Shown here: piece after piece, positions 49,401 to 60,386 of the stretch | Numbering within the stretch: position 1 is the first letter of the stretch | Layout of the letters: the number at the start of each line of letters is the position of its first letter | Source: Limanda limanda | Taxonomy: Eukaryota > Chordata > Actinopteri > Pleuronectiformes > Pleuronectidae | NCBI RefSeq assembly: GCF_963576545.1 | Contig: NC_083642.1 | Span: 7,516,901 to 7,580,900, forward strand | Direction: 5' to 3' | DNA length: 64,000 nt | Made by a program: the position numbers and the translations under genes | Notes under the pieces: model-generated | What the model was told of the DNA's origin: nothing | The model's input: the letters and a program-made list of their open reading frames with translations, nothing else | Database searches by the model: none

Positions 49401-52400
49401 AAACAACACTCCATATTTTACATGTGCTATCACATTCTGAAAAAGCTTAAATGTAGATTAGTGTTTTGGATAAACTTGGGATAAAGGGATTAAGAAATAT
49501 GATCAATCGACTTCCAGAAGTCTAATTTAAGTTTACTTGAAATGTTCTGCAATTTCAAACAAACAAATCATGACCGGTTGAAGGATCGACACCACTGCTG
49601 AGTTGAGTAGTATAAACTCAAACCTTATAATCCCTCTTTTTCTTCTGTTGTATAAATGCCTTCGAATCAAAACATGGTTTCTACATTGCTATATATTTTC
49701 TAGCCTGGTTGCAGTGTAAAGTTTTCACTCATATGTATCTTCTCCTTTTGTTTCTGCAGCTCCAGGTGGACCAGTCCAGAACCAGAATGGGCGAGGTGGG
49801 TCTCCAGTGGTGCGCATGCGAGCAGAAATGGGTCCGTCTGCAGCCCGGCACTCTTCCCTGGCCGAGTCTCTGGGCTTCCTGGACGTGAGAGTGCAGGACT
49901 GCCACGCTGAGCTGTTAGCCTCTACAGTGGCTAACATCGGGCCTTTCCTGGAAGACGAATTCAGTGTCGATGGCCAACCGATGAAGTTACACATGAGCAA
50001 CATCACCATCACCATGAAGGTTGGTTCCTCATAATGTTTGGATTTGGGGAAAAGCAAAGTCGGATGTTGGTGGGAGATGTTTGACACGATTGGATGTCAA
50101 GATGTTTTTCTCCACTGAACTGAACAACCTCAAGAAATTGATTCGTTGTTTGTTGTAAACAGAATGACCTTGCTAAGTGGCCGGTCCTGGTATTTAGAAG
50201 TAAATGGACTTGAATCTGTAAATTGGTGAATTACCAAGATCCTTTGTTCTTTTGTTTTTTAGGATGACGGCCCTAGAAACTATCCCACCGCCCCTCAACC
50301 TGTCCCAGCCACTTTCATCGTGGATCAGCTTCTCCTGCAGCGCAGTGACGATGGCATCATGAGGCTCAAAGGTGGGCAAGAGAAGACACAGTATTATTAT
50401 TTGTTGCCATAGTCACAGAATGATGAACAGGAAGTGATAGTCACGGTTTCTTTTTTAATTTAATCCTTAGCAGGTGCTCCTGTGGCTGGTCCAGGCAACA
50501 CAGACACTTCCTGTGCTGTTCTACAGACGAGAGAGGTAAGAGAAAACTAAAGTAACTAAATACAGCTGTATAAGATTGATCTAAAAAATGTAATATACTG
50601 TTACGGACCTATAAGAAATGGCTCGTGAGGCCCGGAACACATCAAATAAACGAATCAGAAACAACTGTTGCCACTAAATAATAACAAATGTTTATTGGTT
50701 GAAACAAACAAATATTTAGAAAGGCAACAAACCAAAAGGGTTGGAGGTTTCCGGCCAAAACAAACAAAAGAGAGGGGAACACTGAGCCAGCCATCGGCCG
50801 TCGAAGTCAGTGTTCACCCCCGAACTAAGTCTGCCTAAATAACCCACTACCTAAATGAAAGAAAAAGGTTATCCGAAAACAGGACTACCGGGAACCCCCG
50901 AACCAACTACCAACATAACAAAAGCTCAAAAGGACTTCTGGCATGGGGGAAACCGGAGCCTCGGTCTCCTCACCCGTTCACCTGCATGGAAGAATAGAGA
51001 GCGAGAAAGAAATTCACAGCCTCCTTAAGTCAGCTCCAGCTGACGAGGTGATGAGTCTCACCTGAGGACTGGCTGCGTGGAGAGAGAGAGAAAGGTGGAG
51101 AGGCACAAACACACACATTCTCACACAGAGCCCCACCTCCTGGCCACACGTAACACCCCCACCCATAGCTTGTGAATAGCCGGGGGCAAACGTGAAGACC
51201 AGGGAGGAAGGAAAAAAAAACAACACATTCACAAGACCTAACAACGTGTCGGCCAGGACGTTGTCCCGCCCCTTCACATGCCGAATGATCACGTTAAAGG
51301 ACTGCAGGAAGAGCGCCCAGCGCATTAACCTCTGGTTAGTGTTCCGCATCTGATTCACAAAAACTAAAGGATTGTGGTCCGTATACACAACAGTTGGCGA
51401 ACTCGCGGAACCCACATAAACTTCAAAGTGGCTCAGCGCCAGGACCAAGGCCAACGCCTCCTTCTCAATAGTAGAGTACACGCGCTGGTGTTTGTTGAAC
51501 TTCTTGGAGAAGTAAGAGACGGGATGTTCAACCCCGTCCCCCCCCTCCTGAAGCAGAACAGCACCAGCACCCGCATCACTGGCATCAACAGACAGTTTAA
51601 ATGGACGATCAAACACAGGGGCACACAGGACTGGGGCCGTAGTCAACAAAGCCTTAATACAGTCAAAAGCACGCTGACAGCCCTCAGTCCAGCGAAAACA
51701 CACCTTCGGGCTCAACAAGTCAGTGAGGGAAGCAGCTACCGCAGAAAAGTTCTTACAAAAACTACGGTAGTAGCCCGCCATCCCCAGAAACCGGCGCAAT
51801 TCCCGCCATGAACGAGGGACAGGGAAAGAAAGAATAGCCTCCACCTTGGAGTGCACCGGCCTGACTTGGCCCCGACCAACCACTTTGCCCAAATAGGTCA
51901 CTGTCGCCTGGCCAAACTCCACGTATGTCTTCTCATACAACTTCTTGAGACGACGGTACCTCTGGCGATATGCCTCGGGCACTAACTCGTAGGCCCTCAG
52001 CACCGCCTCTTTGACATGATCATAATTCAGGCTCATACCAGACTCCAAAGACGCGTAGGCATCCTGGGCCTTTCCCGTGAACACACATTGTAAAAGCAAC
52101 GGCCAAAACTGCCTAGGCCACTCCAGGGTCTCAGCTACACGTTCAAACAGGGTGAAATATTTGTCAACATCTTTATCATTAAAAGACGGAACGAAACGGA
52201 TGCATCTACCTATATCAAAACCACTGGCGGCAGGAGGGGGAGGAGAAGGAGGTGCATGCTGTAACTCCAGCTCCTTCAGATGCACCTGCCTCTTTGTCTC
52301 TTCCTCCAGCTTCCGCACCTCCAGTTCACCCAACAGCTCCTTCTCCCTCAGATCCAGACGGCGCAACTCAATCTGCAGCTCCAATCCCCTGAGACGAGCC

Positions 52401-53594
52401 GCTTCATCCACATCTGACCGTGACTCCACCCCCTTCATGACCGCTTCACTCAAAAGACCCTCTTTATACAACACAGACAGCAGCTCAGTTTTTATAGCCT
52501 GCTTCTTCATCTGCTTAGTCACCGTAACTTTAAGAAAACTGGCCAGAGAAATTAACTGCTCTTTAGTGCAAGAACAGAACTGCTCCATCGTCGGATGAGC
52601 AACAAACTCCTCAGCACTAAACGCCATGACGAGACTGGCCACACTGATCAGACCAGGGCGAGAGGAAAAAAAACAAAAAAAACAGACCGCTCACCAACCT
52701 ACTCCCTCAAAAAGTCAGTGTTCACCCCCGAACTAACTCTGCCTAAATAACCCACTACCTAAATGAAAGAAAAAGGTTATCCGAAAACAGGACTACCGGG
52801 AACCCCCGAACCAACTACCAACATAACAAAAGCTCAAAAGGACTTCTGGCATGGGGGAAAACGGAGCCTCGGTCTCCTCACCCGTTCACCTGCATGGAAG
52901 AATAGAGAGCGAGAAAGAAATTCACAGCCTCCTTAAGTCAGCTCCAGCTGACGAGGTGATGAGTCTCACCTGAGGACTGGCTGCGTGGAGAGAGAGAGAA
53001 AGGTGGAGAGGCACAAACACACACACACATTCTCACACAGAGCCCCACCTCCTGGCCACACGTAACATATACAAAGTTGGATTCAAAACACTTTAGGTGG
53101 TAAACTATCTTTTTTTATCAAATTTCCCATTTATAACTCTTTTTCAGCCACAGAAAAAAGGACTATGTCAATTTCCTCATAACAACTCAAAAGTCCTGTC
53201 AAACTGCAGCAGAGTTTGACTCATTCAGATTAGTTTTCACTCATGTTTCAGATATCTTCAGTCTTAATTACAGCTGTTAAACTGATCACTGGTCAGCTCT
53301 AAGATACACACAGCAGAGGTGTTGAGTATCTCTATACAAGTTTGTGTAACGGTATCGTAATGACACCTGTTGCTGTCTGTCAGAATCTGATATCCGCCCT
53401 CTTGGCGTGGAGCACGTAGCCAGCGCCTCCATTACCTACAGCTGAAACTAACCGATTCACTCATCCTGTGCTTCCAGAGACAGACTGTGGAGTCGCAGCT
53501 CTCTGATGCCCAGGCTGTCCTCACCCAGGCCCTCAGTGACAGAGAGCGCCTCCTTCTGGAGGTCAGGAAGTATGACCCAGCGTTTACTCTCTGA
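37448..53594 (+). CDS. uhrf1bp1: Bridge-like lipid transfer protein 3A (UHRF1BP1), 21 coding exons
   Basis: Family: chorein/VPS13-like rod proteins that move lipids at organelle contacts. Exons: 37448-37491, 39674-39836, 41760-41798, 42025-42116, 42216-42405, 42682-42822, 42933-43103, 43849-44029, 44224-44307, 44893-45063, 45587-45705, 46709-46850, 47049-47242, 47337-48523, 48646-48827, 48904-49043, 49193-49343, 49760-50019, 50263-50371, 50474-50535, 53478-53594. All phases close, giving 3939 nt (1312 aa; human about 1440). Recognition: MAGIIKKQILKHLSRFTKN start (chorein N), SEYGFAEKVVEG, FTEYYFPDN, and the MTKDAT-like ELSSAINVTKDATKDA helix in the big exon 14, with an acidic disordered tract before it. 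It has a coiled C-terminus ending at TGA 53592. Intron 11 uses a GC donor. Intron 20 holds an antisense gypsy element. Neighbours taf11 and anks1a match the human UHRF1BP1 locus, favouring 3A over 3B. Confidence 0.95.
37751..38149. repeat. Two tandem copies of a ~200-bp unit in bltp3a intron 1
   Basis: 37751-37951 and 37952-38149 are alike: both start AATAAGATAAT and share CGTCTGTATTCTGCGTTAAA, ATTAAATGAGCCC and TATCTACACCTGAATAG in order, with about 10% differences by eye. Confidence 0.85.
38150..38460. mobile_element. MITE-like teleost repeat in bltp3a intron 1
   Basis: Begins TTAAAGGTGTAGTTCACCCC then AAAATGAAAATTCACTCAT, followed by AAATGCCTCCATACTTCTCC and GTGTCATCCAAGTGTC. I recognise this as a very common short non-coding DNA element in teleosts. 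The right end is not sharply defined. Confidence 0.55.
45706..45711 (+). other. GC-AG splice donor, bltp3a intron 11
   Basis: Exon 11 ends ...CACCAG followed by GCAAGC. The frame and homology continue only if splicing occurs here, joining to the CAG acceptor before 46709. The CAG/GCAAG context is the usual one for GC donors. Confidence 0.8.
47337..48523 (+). other. Large internal exon 14 of bltp3a
   Basis: 1187 nt in one exon, holding the less conserved middle of the protein. It contains a Ser/Pro-rich insert, the LWLNHYQYVALLRMKD-type lipid-bridge segment, an acidic low-complexity tract, and the conserved ELSSAINVTKDATKDA segment near its end. Confidence 0.9.
50599..51155 (-). repeat. 3' LTR (complete)
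   Basis: 557 bp from TGTTACGG to CGTAACA on the plus strand; the portion 50804-51155 is repeated at 52712-53067. Confidence 0.9.
51014..52642 (-). pseudogene. Fused gag-pol ORF of the gypsy element (542 codons)
   Basis: The N-terminal two fifths are Gag-like: a helical, charged region (two adjacent Met starts, the second reading MAFSAEEF) and a capsid segment with a YELVPEAYRQRYR motif of the SCAN/Gmr1-like type. At about residue 245 the frame jumps to the end of reverse transcriptase (VTYLGKVVGRGQV, RRFLGMAGYYRSFC) and then RNase H (LSVDASDAGAGAVL, STIEKEALALV, YTDHNPLVF). It ends in non-homologous LTR-encoded residues. Protease, the RT catalytic core and integrase are absent, so the element cannot replicate alone. 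The join falls at a shared Glu-Phe codon pair, suggesting deletion through short homology. The frame is open throughout. Confidence 0.85.
52712..53067 (-). repeat. 5' LTR (truncated)
   Basis: About 356 bp matching 50804-51155, with a few substitutions and a longer CA run. It ends CGTAACA, followed by TATAC. Confidence 0.9.
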
Positions 53595-56210
53595 CCCCCG
53601 ACCATCGGTGCTGACTGACTGAGATCAGACGTATCGGGATGTAGGTCAGGAAACTTGAAGACTCGCGAAAAGACATGTCAGGGCATTAGTCATGTTTCAG
53701 AGGAAAATGAAAGTTGAGGCTTTGGATCACTTCCCATTCTATTATCATGCTTCTCTTGAGATTCAAAAATAGCCCTTGTAACAACTACTTAAAGGGGAAG
53801 CTAGTGGACTAACTTATTGGTACATTATTGGTACTATATTTGAACTTGGCAGTGTTGATATTCCTCACTGCGTTACTCAACCCAAGTTATTGTGGTTGTT
53901 TCATTCACATAGTGTTGACAGTGAACTCAGTGTGTGGTTTCAGTGATTGTCACAAAGCATGCAAGAGTAAACATCATCAAGGTTTAATCCTCTCCACTTT
54001 AATAATAGTGTAACGGAACTGTTGAGTCAGGCACAAGCCAAAACCTCCTCACATGCACTGACACTGCCAGACAGTCATCAGTCGCTCCTTCTGCAGAACA
54101 ATACACAAGTTACTGTCAAGCATGCTTCGTGATCAGTGCTAATTTACACATGGCACATTTACAGATAGTCATAACGTTAGGCTAAGTGACGTAGAGTTCC
54201 TCTGTTTAAGTGTTAAATACAATAGATCCATGTGCTTACTTTTCTTTTACAAATTTAATAATAAGATATCACCTGTTGTTGGAGATGTGATTCAATAGGT
54301 AGGGAAATCAATGCACTTTTTAATTTAATTAAAAAAAAGAAAAGAAGGCAGAAGCATAACAACACTGATTTCATAGAGGGAGAGGGATGTGTCACAGTGT
54401 TGTGTTGCTTTATCACCAGTGGTCACACAAACTTAACAAGTTCTCTGTTCTCAGAAAGCAGGTCGACTCATTCCCCAGTGTTGTGTTATTCTCCGAGCGG
54501 TGAAAGGTTTATCGTTTTTCTTTTTTGTCCTGTGAAACGGTGCTCGGTGGCAGAACGTCCACTCAAAAGACGACCCGCCTTTCCTTCTCCCCCCCCCCCC
54601 CTCGGCTCTGAGAGCAGGTTGCACGGTACCTTCAGTATTGTAACTGGTTCTGTGTTTTCATTCTCTACTGTGAGAGGTTTGGGATTTTACCAGCAAAGCC
54701 AGAGATAGAATACTTGACCCTCTTGAAACGTGTTTTTGTAGCTTGCCAGGAAACAAGTCAGACTGCTTGTGTTGTTACCACTGTACACACTGATCATGTT
54801 TAGTGATCAGACATCATTAACTTACAGCTCACTGTGTTTGTTGTTTTACATGTGTGTATTTATTTAGATTTGTCAATGCCTTTGTTTTTGTACGACCAGA
54901 TTGACGTCGGTGTGTTGAAGCCATATCAATCAAAGAAAGTGACATTTAAACAAGCTACGGTACTGCTTATACTCACAAGCTGTGTTTTATGTATGTTATT
55001 TAACCCACAACAAAAACGGATATTTCCCAATGTTAAACCTCGATCTGATGGTTTATCAATGGGGCCGGATGCCAGTTTCCTTTATTCATGCATAAATCTG
55101 TTACATGCATGGATTCAAACAATGATGGATTTGTTCATCAGTGTAACATTAATTTTATGAATTCTTTCTAAAATGTTGTTCTAATTCCTGGTTAAATCCA
55201 CATCTCACTCATGTGTCTCATTCTGTACCCTGGAGACCTCTGGTGGCTGTGCGTCACCACTGCACTGCTTATTCAGAATTCATCAGTATTTATCTTTTTT
55301 TCAATCTGTGGTTGCCTTGCAAGCTATGAATGATATTTTCCCATTCTTAAAGAGGAATGTAAAATATTGAAGCAATAGAAAGAAAGTTTGAACCAAAAAC
55401 ATGACAACGAACAGTAACACTATATGTTTGATGTTGAATTCTTAACAGTACTTATATCAAAGAAAATCAATTTACTCGTCAGGTTTGAGTGTTTTTCCCC
55501 CTCAACTGCATGTGGACTCCACATCTCTTCCTTCTGTGCAACAAGGCAGCAACTCTGCCATTTAACCTCAGTGTCACTTGTAGATGTGATCTTCTCCTCA
55601 GCTCTTGGTGTTATATGATTTTGCATGGCCTCAGTAAACAAACATGTGGTGGTACGAAACTGAACGTCCCAGTCTGGATGCAACATATGTAGCTGTAGAG
55701 TGGCTCACTCCTCTGTCAGGCCTCAGTGACACGTAGCACCCCCGAGCTGCAGACAAACTGGTGCTCTGATACCTGCTGACTTCCTTTTTGCACTCCAGAG
55801 CAGGCCAGGGTTTCCATGACAACTGAACCCTTACCCAGTGTGCCATGAAAAAAGATGAGATGGACAGAGAGTGAAGCAGGACTCTCTTCAGGGTGTTTCT
55901 CTCTCTCGGTGCATGTGCTGAAGTGATGTATGTTGTATATGCCTTGTGAATTACTTGCACCTGTGTAGTAACTTCACTGGAAATTGCACTTGTTTTAATG
56001 TAACTCACTTCAGAGGACTCCTTGTGATATCTTCCTACGTGGAAGTCGCAGCCCCTGTTGACAGTATTTTTTTTCTCATTTATGTAGAATAACATTGAAT
56101 TTTGTATCGTCTTTACCAGTTCATCAAGACTAATATAAAACTGGTTCTGTGAACCAAAGTATGTGGAACATATTTGAAAAAGGTGACAGAATAAATTAAT
56201 TGCTGAACAC
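53595..56210 (+). other. Probable 3' untranslated region of bltp3a
   Basis: No convincing coding exon was seen in 2.6 kb. AATAAA at 56190-56195 is followed by a GU-rich TTGTGTCTTTGTG stretch, a credible poly(A) site. A 214-codon minus-strand frame at 55631-56275 looks like chance. Confidence 0.55.
56190..56195 (+). terminator. Putative poly(A) signal of bltp3a
   Basis: AATAAA with GU-rich sequence about 25 nt downstream. Confidence 0.55.
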
Positions 56211-56681
56211 TTCTCAGTTGTGTCTTTGTGATTTAATCGATGTACAACACATGGTCTGTTCCAAGTGTCTGTCATTTTACTAGTGAGAAGTTTGTGTCAC
56301 ATATTTCCAAATAAATGCTGAACATGTGATTTATTTGGCAACTAATAAACTAAGATGAAAAATACCTCTCCTGTAAAACTGGAAGAAAGGTTCCATTGTT
56401 GTCTCCCATCCGAACCACTTCCTCTCAATAAGAGCAGACATACACAAATGTGATGCAAATATCACAGGTTGAACTTCACACAGAAACCACACTGCAACTT
56501 GCCTCACTACAGAAGGCAAATGTTTGATTCGCCTACTTGATCTCACAGATTGGAAAAGAACAGGAGGGACAAGGTTCACCACTAAAGAGAAGTCATGTGT
56601 GACCATGTGTCCAAAGTTCAGTGAATCATAAAAATAACTACGGCACCAAAACAAAACATTACTGGTTTTCGAGTATAAAAC

Positions 56682-56687
56682 TTTATT
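56682..56687 (-). terminator. Putative poly(A) signal of taf11
   Basis: TTTATT on the plus strand (AATAAA on the minus), 257 nt beyond the taf11 stop. The two genes therefore converge with about 0.5 kb between their poly(A) signals. Confidence 0.55.
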
Positions 56688-56943
56688 TACAACCATAATA
56701 CATCAATAGAATTATTCAAATGTAACATTAAGCTTTGACAGATAGAGGTGAATGGCAGGTTTAGTCTTCTGCTTATTGTTCAGTGCTGCAGTCAACACTG
56801 AGCTAGAGAATGATCAGCCCCTGGTCGGCTGCAGGATCATTAAAGTGTTTTTTAACAGGACTTTGACACGAGATGGCCCAATGTTTTAATCACAGCCGAT
56901 CCTCCGTCTCCATGATCCCCAAACGATGTAAAACTCTGGTGCC

Positions 56944-58703
56944 TCAGTGAAAGACAATGTTCTTAAACTTGGTGTTGGGAATTTGATCTCTGCTCTTCAA
57001 CCTCCTCACGGCTTCCCTCATGTGTTTGGGCTGTAGAGGTGGTGTCTCTCCCCACTTCTCACAAACATCCAACGCTGCGAGAGCAAAGAAAACCGACATG
57101 ACATTAATAATCTTACACCCTGGGAAATGGGCCAAATAAAGTCAGCTTATATTTATACATATTTGAAATTATTTTGTCTGAACATTCTTTGTAAGTCTGC
57201 CACTCACCTTCCTCAACAATTTCCCCGGCAAAAACCTTTGAAATACCAGACATGGCGATCACTACGTTCTGAGACACAGATGATCCGGTTATGGACTGGA
57301 TCAGCTGGAAGAAAAAAACAAAACATTTTAGCTGCTATGAGCAACAATTGGTTGAGTGCCGGGCGTTTAGAGGAAGAATAGGAAGAAGATGAGGGAAATG
57401 GAGGAAGAGGAAAACAAGCTTTTCCTGATGCGTTTTGCTTAAATAGACATGAGCAGAGTTATCAACCAGGGTTTGAACTCACAACCTCAGACACTAATTT
57501 CAAAAACTTAAGAACAATTTATCAGTGTCTGTAACAGCGTACCCTCTTAATAGCGGCCTTGGGGAAGGCCGATCGTCTGTACATCTCATAGCGATTCAGC
57601 TGTTCTTCAGAAAAGGACGACACCAGAACCCTTAAAAAAACAGGTGAAGGTGATGTTTAGCAAAAAGAAGCTTGTGCAAATTTCAAGAATTTTACAATTT
57701 CTGTTCAGATAAAATGTTTGATCTTACTGCATCTTCTGTATTTCGTCCTCATCAACCTTGAGACGTTTCTCCTTCTTCTTCTCTGGTTCCACCTTCAGTC
57801 TTTTGGCACCAGACTGGCCGGAGGTTCCTTCCTCCTCATCTTCTCCAGCTGCTGTTTCCTTTACAGAGGAAGATGAAATGATTTATATAGCTACTAGAAA
57901 CAAGGGAATGACATCTGTAAAACCACCGCATACACACAGCCATGGTAATTGGTAAAGTATATTGTTTCATTTTGTGTTATTTTATAGAGATTTCCTTTTG
58001 GATATAGTATTTTTAAACTGTGTGTCCAATTAACCTTTTTAAGTCTGTTTCAAATAAGTAAAGTCGGTATAAATCTGCTGGATTCACCTTCTTAAAAGCT
58101 TACATTTCCTTGCAATCATTATTTGATATCGAATGCACAATGTGAGTTTGATGTTTGTTTGTTTTTCAACCCAAACTTAGATCACAGTCGTTCCTTGTAA
58201 ACGTTATTTGTTATGGCTGCTTGTACTAAAGCAACATCTAAAATTAAAGATGTTTTCATTGTGTTTATCTTATTGTGTTGATTGGGATATAAGACGATTA
58301 TTGTTTTTCTAACTCAGGATATAAAGAATCTTGTAATTTCTATACTTACAATAACAATGTAGTAGTAGTGTTTTGTTATCTGAACCATTCAGGCATCACA
58401 ACAACTCTAGTTTGAACACATGTCTACTAGCAGTGAGGTGGTGTAAAGATATTTACTAATAAGAGGATAGCTCCATATGTTGTTTAATATGAACTCCATC
58501 TTTTCCTCTGGTGTTGAGAGAAACGAAGCTGCACAACTCACATCTTTCACCTCCTCTTTGGACTGATCCTGCGAGGACGACTCCTTGCTTTCATGGGATG
58601 ATTTTTCTTTTGCATCTTCGGATTCTTCTGATTTGGGATGATCCTCTGAGGCTTTCCTCGCGGATTTGTCCTCAGTTGTTTTCATTCGTGCAGGGTCCGC
58701 CAT
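56944..58703 (-). CDS. taf11: TFIID subunit TAF11, 5 coding exons
   Basis: Component of the TFIID complex that nucleates RNA polymerase II pre-initiation, pairing with TAF13 through a histone fold (family knowledge). Minus-strand exons in order: 58703-58542, 57858-57728, 57630-57543, 57304-57208, 57074-56944. Phases close to 609 nt, 202 aa (human 211). Exon 1 ([10 protein letters not shown]) is acidic/Ser-rich and disordered; exon 2 ends the acidic region with a Lys-rich [18 protein letters not shown] stretch; exons 3-5 are the conserved histone-fold part with [30 protein letters not shown] and [16 protein letters not shown]. The ATG is preceded by a plausible acceptor, so a 5' UTR exon lies upstream (from 58926). 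The gene is tail-to-tail with bltp3a and divergent from anks1a. Confidence 0.96.
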
Positions 58704-58925
58704 GATGCAGCTTCACTACCTGTGCAATAACAACAATACAGAGGATACGTCACTGGTTTGACTGGATAAGAGTTCAGTTTAACTTCAGTTACCAGCTCAA
58801 GTCTGGGCAAACGGGACATGACGTGTTAACAAACTACCAAGGAATAAATAGTTAGTGGATTTGTGTTAATTTTGACTTTGATAGATAAACATCTGGATGG
58901 AGGTGAGTCTGACAGATGCACTTAC

Positions 58926-59060
58926 CTCCTCTGCAGCCAGGCGTCAACAAAGCAGTAGCAACAACTAAGCTAACGATGCCGCTAAGCTAACGATGCCGCT
59001 AAGCTAACGCTAGCTCAGTAGTTGTCGCTAGTTAGCGAAACACATTCACTTTACCTGCTT
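58926..59060 (-). other. Probable non-coding first exon of taf11, with short tandem repeat
   Basis: On the minus strand a GTAAGT donor at 58925 follows GCAGAGGAG, and a matching acceptor lies just 5' of the ATG (TTGCACAG). The exon contains 17-bp repeats (TAAGCTAACGATGCCGC, 2.5 copies, 58966-59010). The 5' limit is not known; 59060 is a guess. Confidence 0.45.
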
Positions 59061-59760
59061 GAGCGCATTAAAACATTCATACAAATGCAAGTGACTAATC
59101 TATGAACACGGTTAATACACTACAAGCACGTCACCAAGTCTGGGAGCTACGGTTGAAACGACAATGCTAACTTTCAGTAGCATGCACTCGTCACTTCCGC
59201 TTCCGCTTTGTAAGAACTTTATTAACACTAAGCAGTAGGAACAAAGACAACTTGTGCCCAACCTACAGTCAATGTGCCAAACACGTAAAATATACACACT
59301 TAACTAGACATTTACAGTTTATTTCTGCTATAAACTAATAAAATAATGAGTTAACTACATTTATCTCACACTATATATTACACTTTTACAGTTTAAGACG
59401 GTCATCCTCACTGTTTTCCCTTTAATTTTACTCAAACTATGAGTTGTCACCTGATAACATGTGATGAAATGTCCCAGTTTACACACATGTGGGAATCTGA
59501 CACAGTTTTATCAGCATAACTAAATAAATTCATGTACTTTCCCTCATTGTTTACAACCTGTGCACACTTGTAAATTAAGTGACTGTATTTCTGGATTTAA
59601 AAAAAAAATATATATATATATTCAAGCTTCTGGTTTAATAATAATAATAATAATTTAGTTGAGTGAGTTAAATTAGAACAAACATATAAAAAATATGGGG
59701 TTTTGGACATTTGGATACTAGGAGTGGTGGTAGAATAGATCTGTTACCAGCTGGATGGGT
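59061..59760. other. taf11-anks1a intergenic region
   Basis: AT-rich, with a short TA run (59608-59622) and an ATA/ATT trinucleotide run (59637-59652). No gene seen. It presumably contains promoters for both divergent genes near its ends. Confidence 0.5.
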
Positions 59761-59814
59761 GTAGTTGCCTCTGAGTAGCACAGGCACCATCTTGCTTTCC
59801 CCCATCCAGCTGGT
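59746..59814. repeat. 14-bp inverted repeat upstream of anks1a
   Basis: ACCAGCTGGATGGG (59746-59759) and its exact reverse complement (59801-59814) flank 41 bp. Each contains an E-box-like CAGCTG. Confidence 0.8.
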
Positions 59815-60207
59815 GTGTGCTCGTACGCGTGCAGGGTTTGGGGTTCGAGCAGCAGAAAGAAGAAAGGGCAGTTTCGAGGAAGTGACGAGGGGACGAGGAG
59901 CAGCGGACCGGTGGACCAGAGGAAGTTTACTCGATGCTGGTTCCGTGCGGCTGAGCCAAACTTTCACCCCCTCCTTCGGCTCCAGCTCCAGCGGCAGGAG
60001 GCGGCACCGTGGACCGGGAACCAGGGATCCAGCGGCGGCGGCAGCTCCAGCTCCGGCTCCCGCTCCAGCTCCAGCAGCATCCGGGAGGAATAACTTGACA
60101 TCGGGGATCGCAGAGGAATTTCACTCCCCCCCCCCCTCCTCCTCCTCCTACTCCCCTTTCCCTTCTCCTCACCCTTCTTCTTCTTCTTCTTCTCTCCGGG
60201 ATCCGCG
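59815..60207 (+). promoter_or_regulatory. GC-rich 5' leader / CpG region of anks1a
   Basis: GC- and CpG-rich against its surroundings. It includes a 6-codon upstream ORF (59934-59954) and, just before the ATG, a pyrimidine tract of C, CTC and CTT runs (60125-60198). It probably belongs to the 5' UTR and promoter. Confidence 0.5.
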
Positions 60208-60386
60208 ATGGGGAAGGAGCAGGAGCTGCTCGAAGCGGCTCGCACGGGAAACCTGGCCGCCGTGGAGAAGCTTTTATCCGGGAAGCGGCAGTCCTTGGGC
60301 ACCGGCGGCGGGTCGTCGGGCACCGGAGGAGGAGGCAGCAGCGGCGGCCACGGAGCCTCCTCTCACCCGCTCTCCAGTCTGCTCAG
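60208..60386 (+). CDS. anks1a: ANKS1A first coding exon (partial gene)
   Basis: ANKS1A is an ankyrin-repeat, SAM and PTB domain adaptor acting downstream of receptor tyrosine kinases (family knowledge). The exon begins [20 protein letters not shown], the start of the first ankyrin repeat, then a Gly/Ser-rich linker as in mammals, then SSHPLSSLL. It ends AG before GTAGGC, phase 2. An in-frame reading past the donor is short. Exon 2, expected to carry the first full ankyrin repeats, is not in the window. Position next to taf11 and bltp3a agrees with the human locus. Confidence 0.93.

Larger units (their letters stand above)
50599..53067 (-). mobile_element. Ty3/gypsy LTR retrotransposon, internally deleted, in bltp3a intron 20
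   Basis: The element reads on the minus strand. It is bounded by TGTTACG and CGTAACA inverted ends and flanked by the 5-bp duplication TATAC (50594-50598 and 53068-53072). The 3' LTR (50599-51155) is complete at 557 bp. The 5' LTR (52712-53067) lacks its last ~205 bp, and a primer-binding site is not visible. A G-rich purine tract abuts the 3' LTR at about 51156-51165. The internal part has one fused gag-pol ORF; protease, most of reverse transcriptase and integrase are missing. It is non-autonomous and antisense to the host gene, hence probably tolerated. Confidence 0.9.

Noticed and set aside
51374..52598. Plus-strand frames of 145 and 173 codons
   Set aside because: Antisense shadows of the gypsy gag-pol frame.
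55631..56275. 214-codon minus-strand open frame
   Set aside because: No recognisable domain or splice context; it overlaps the probable bltp3a 3' UTR and poly(A) site.
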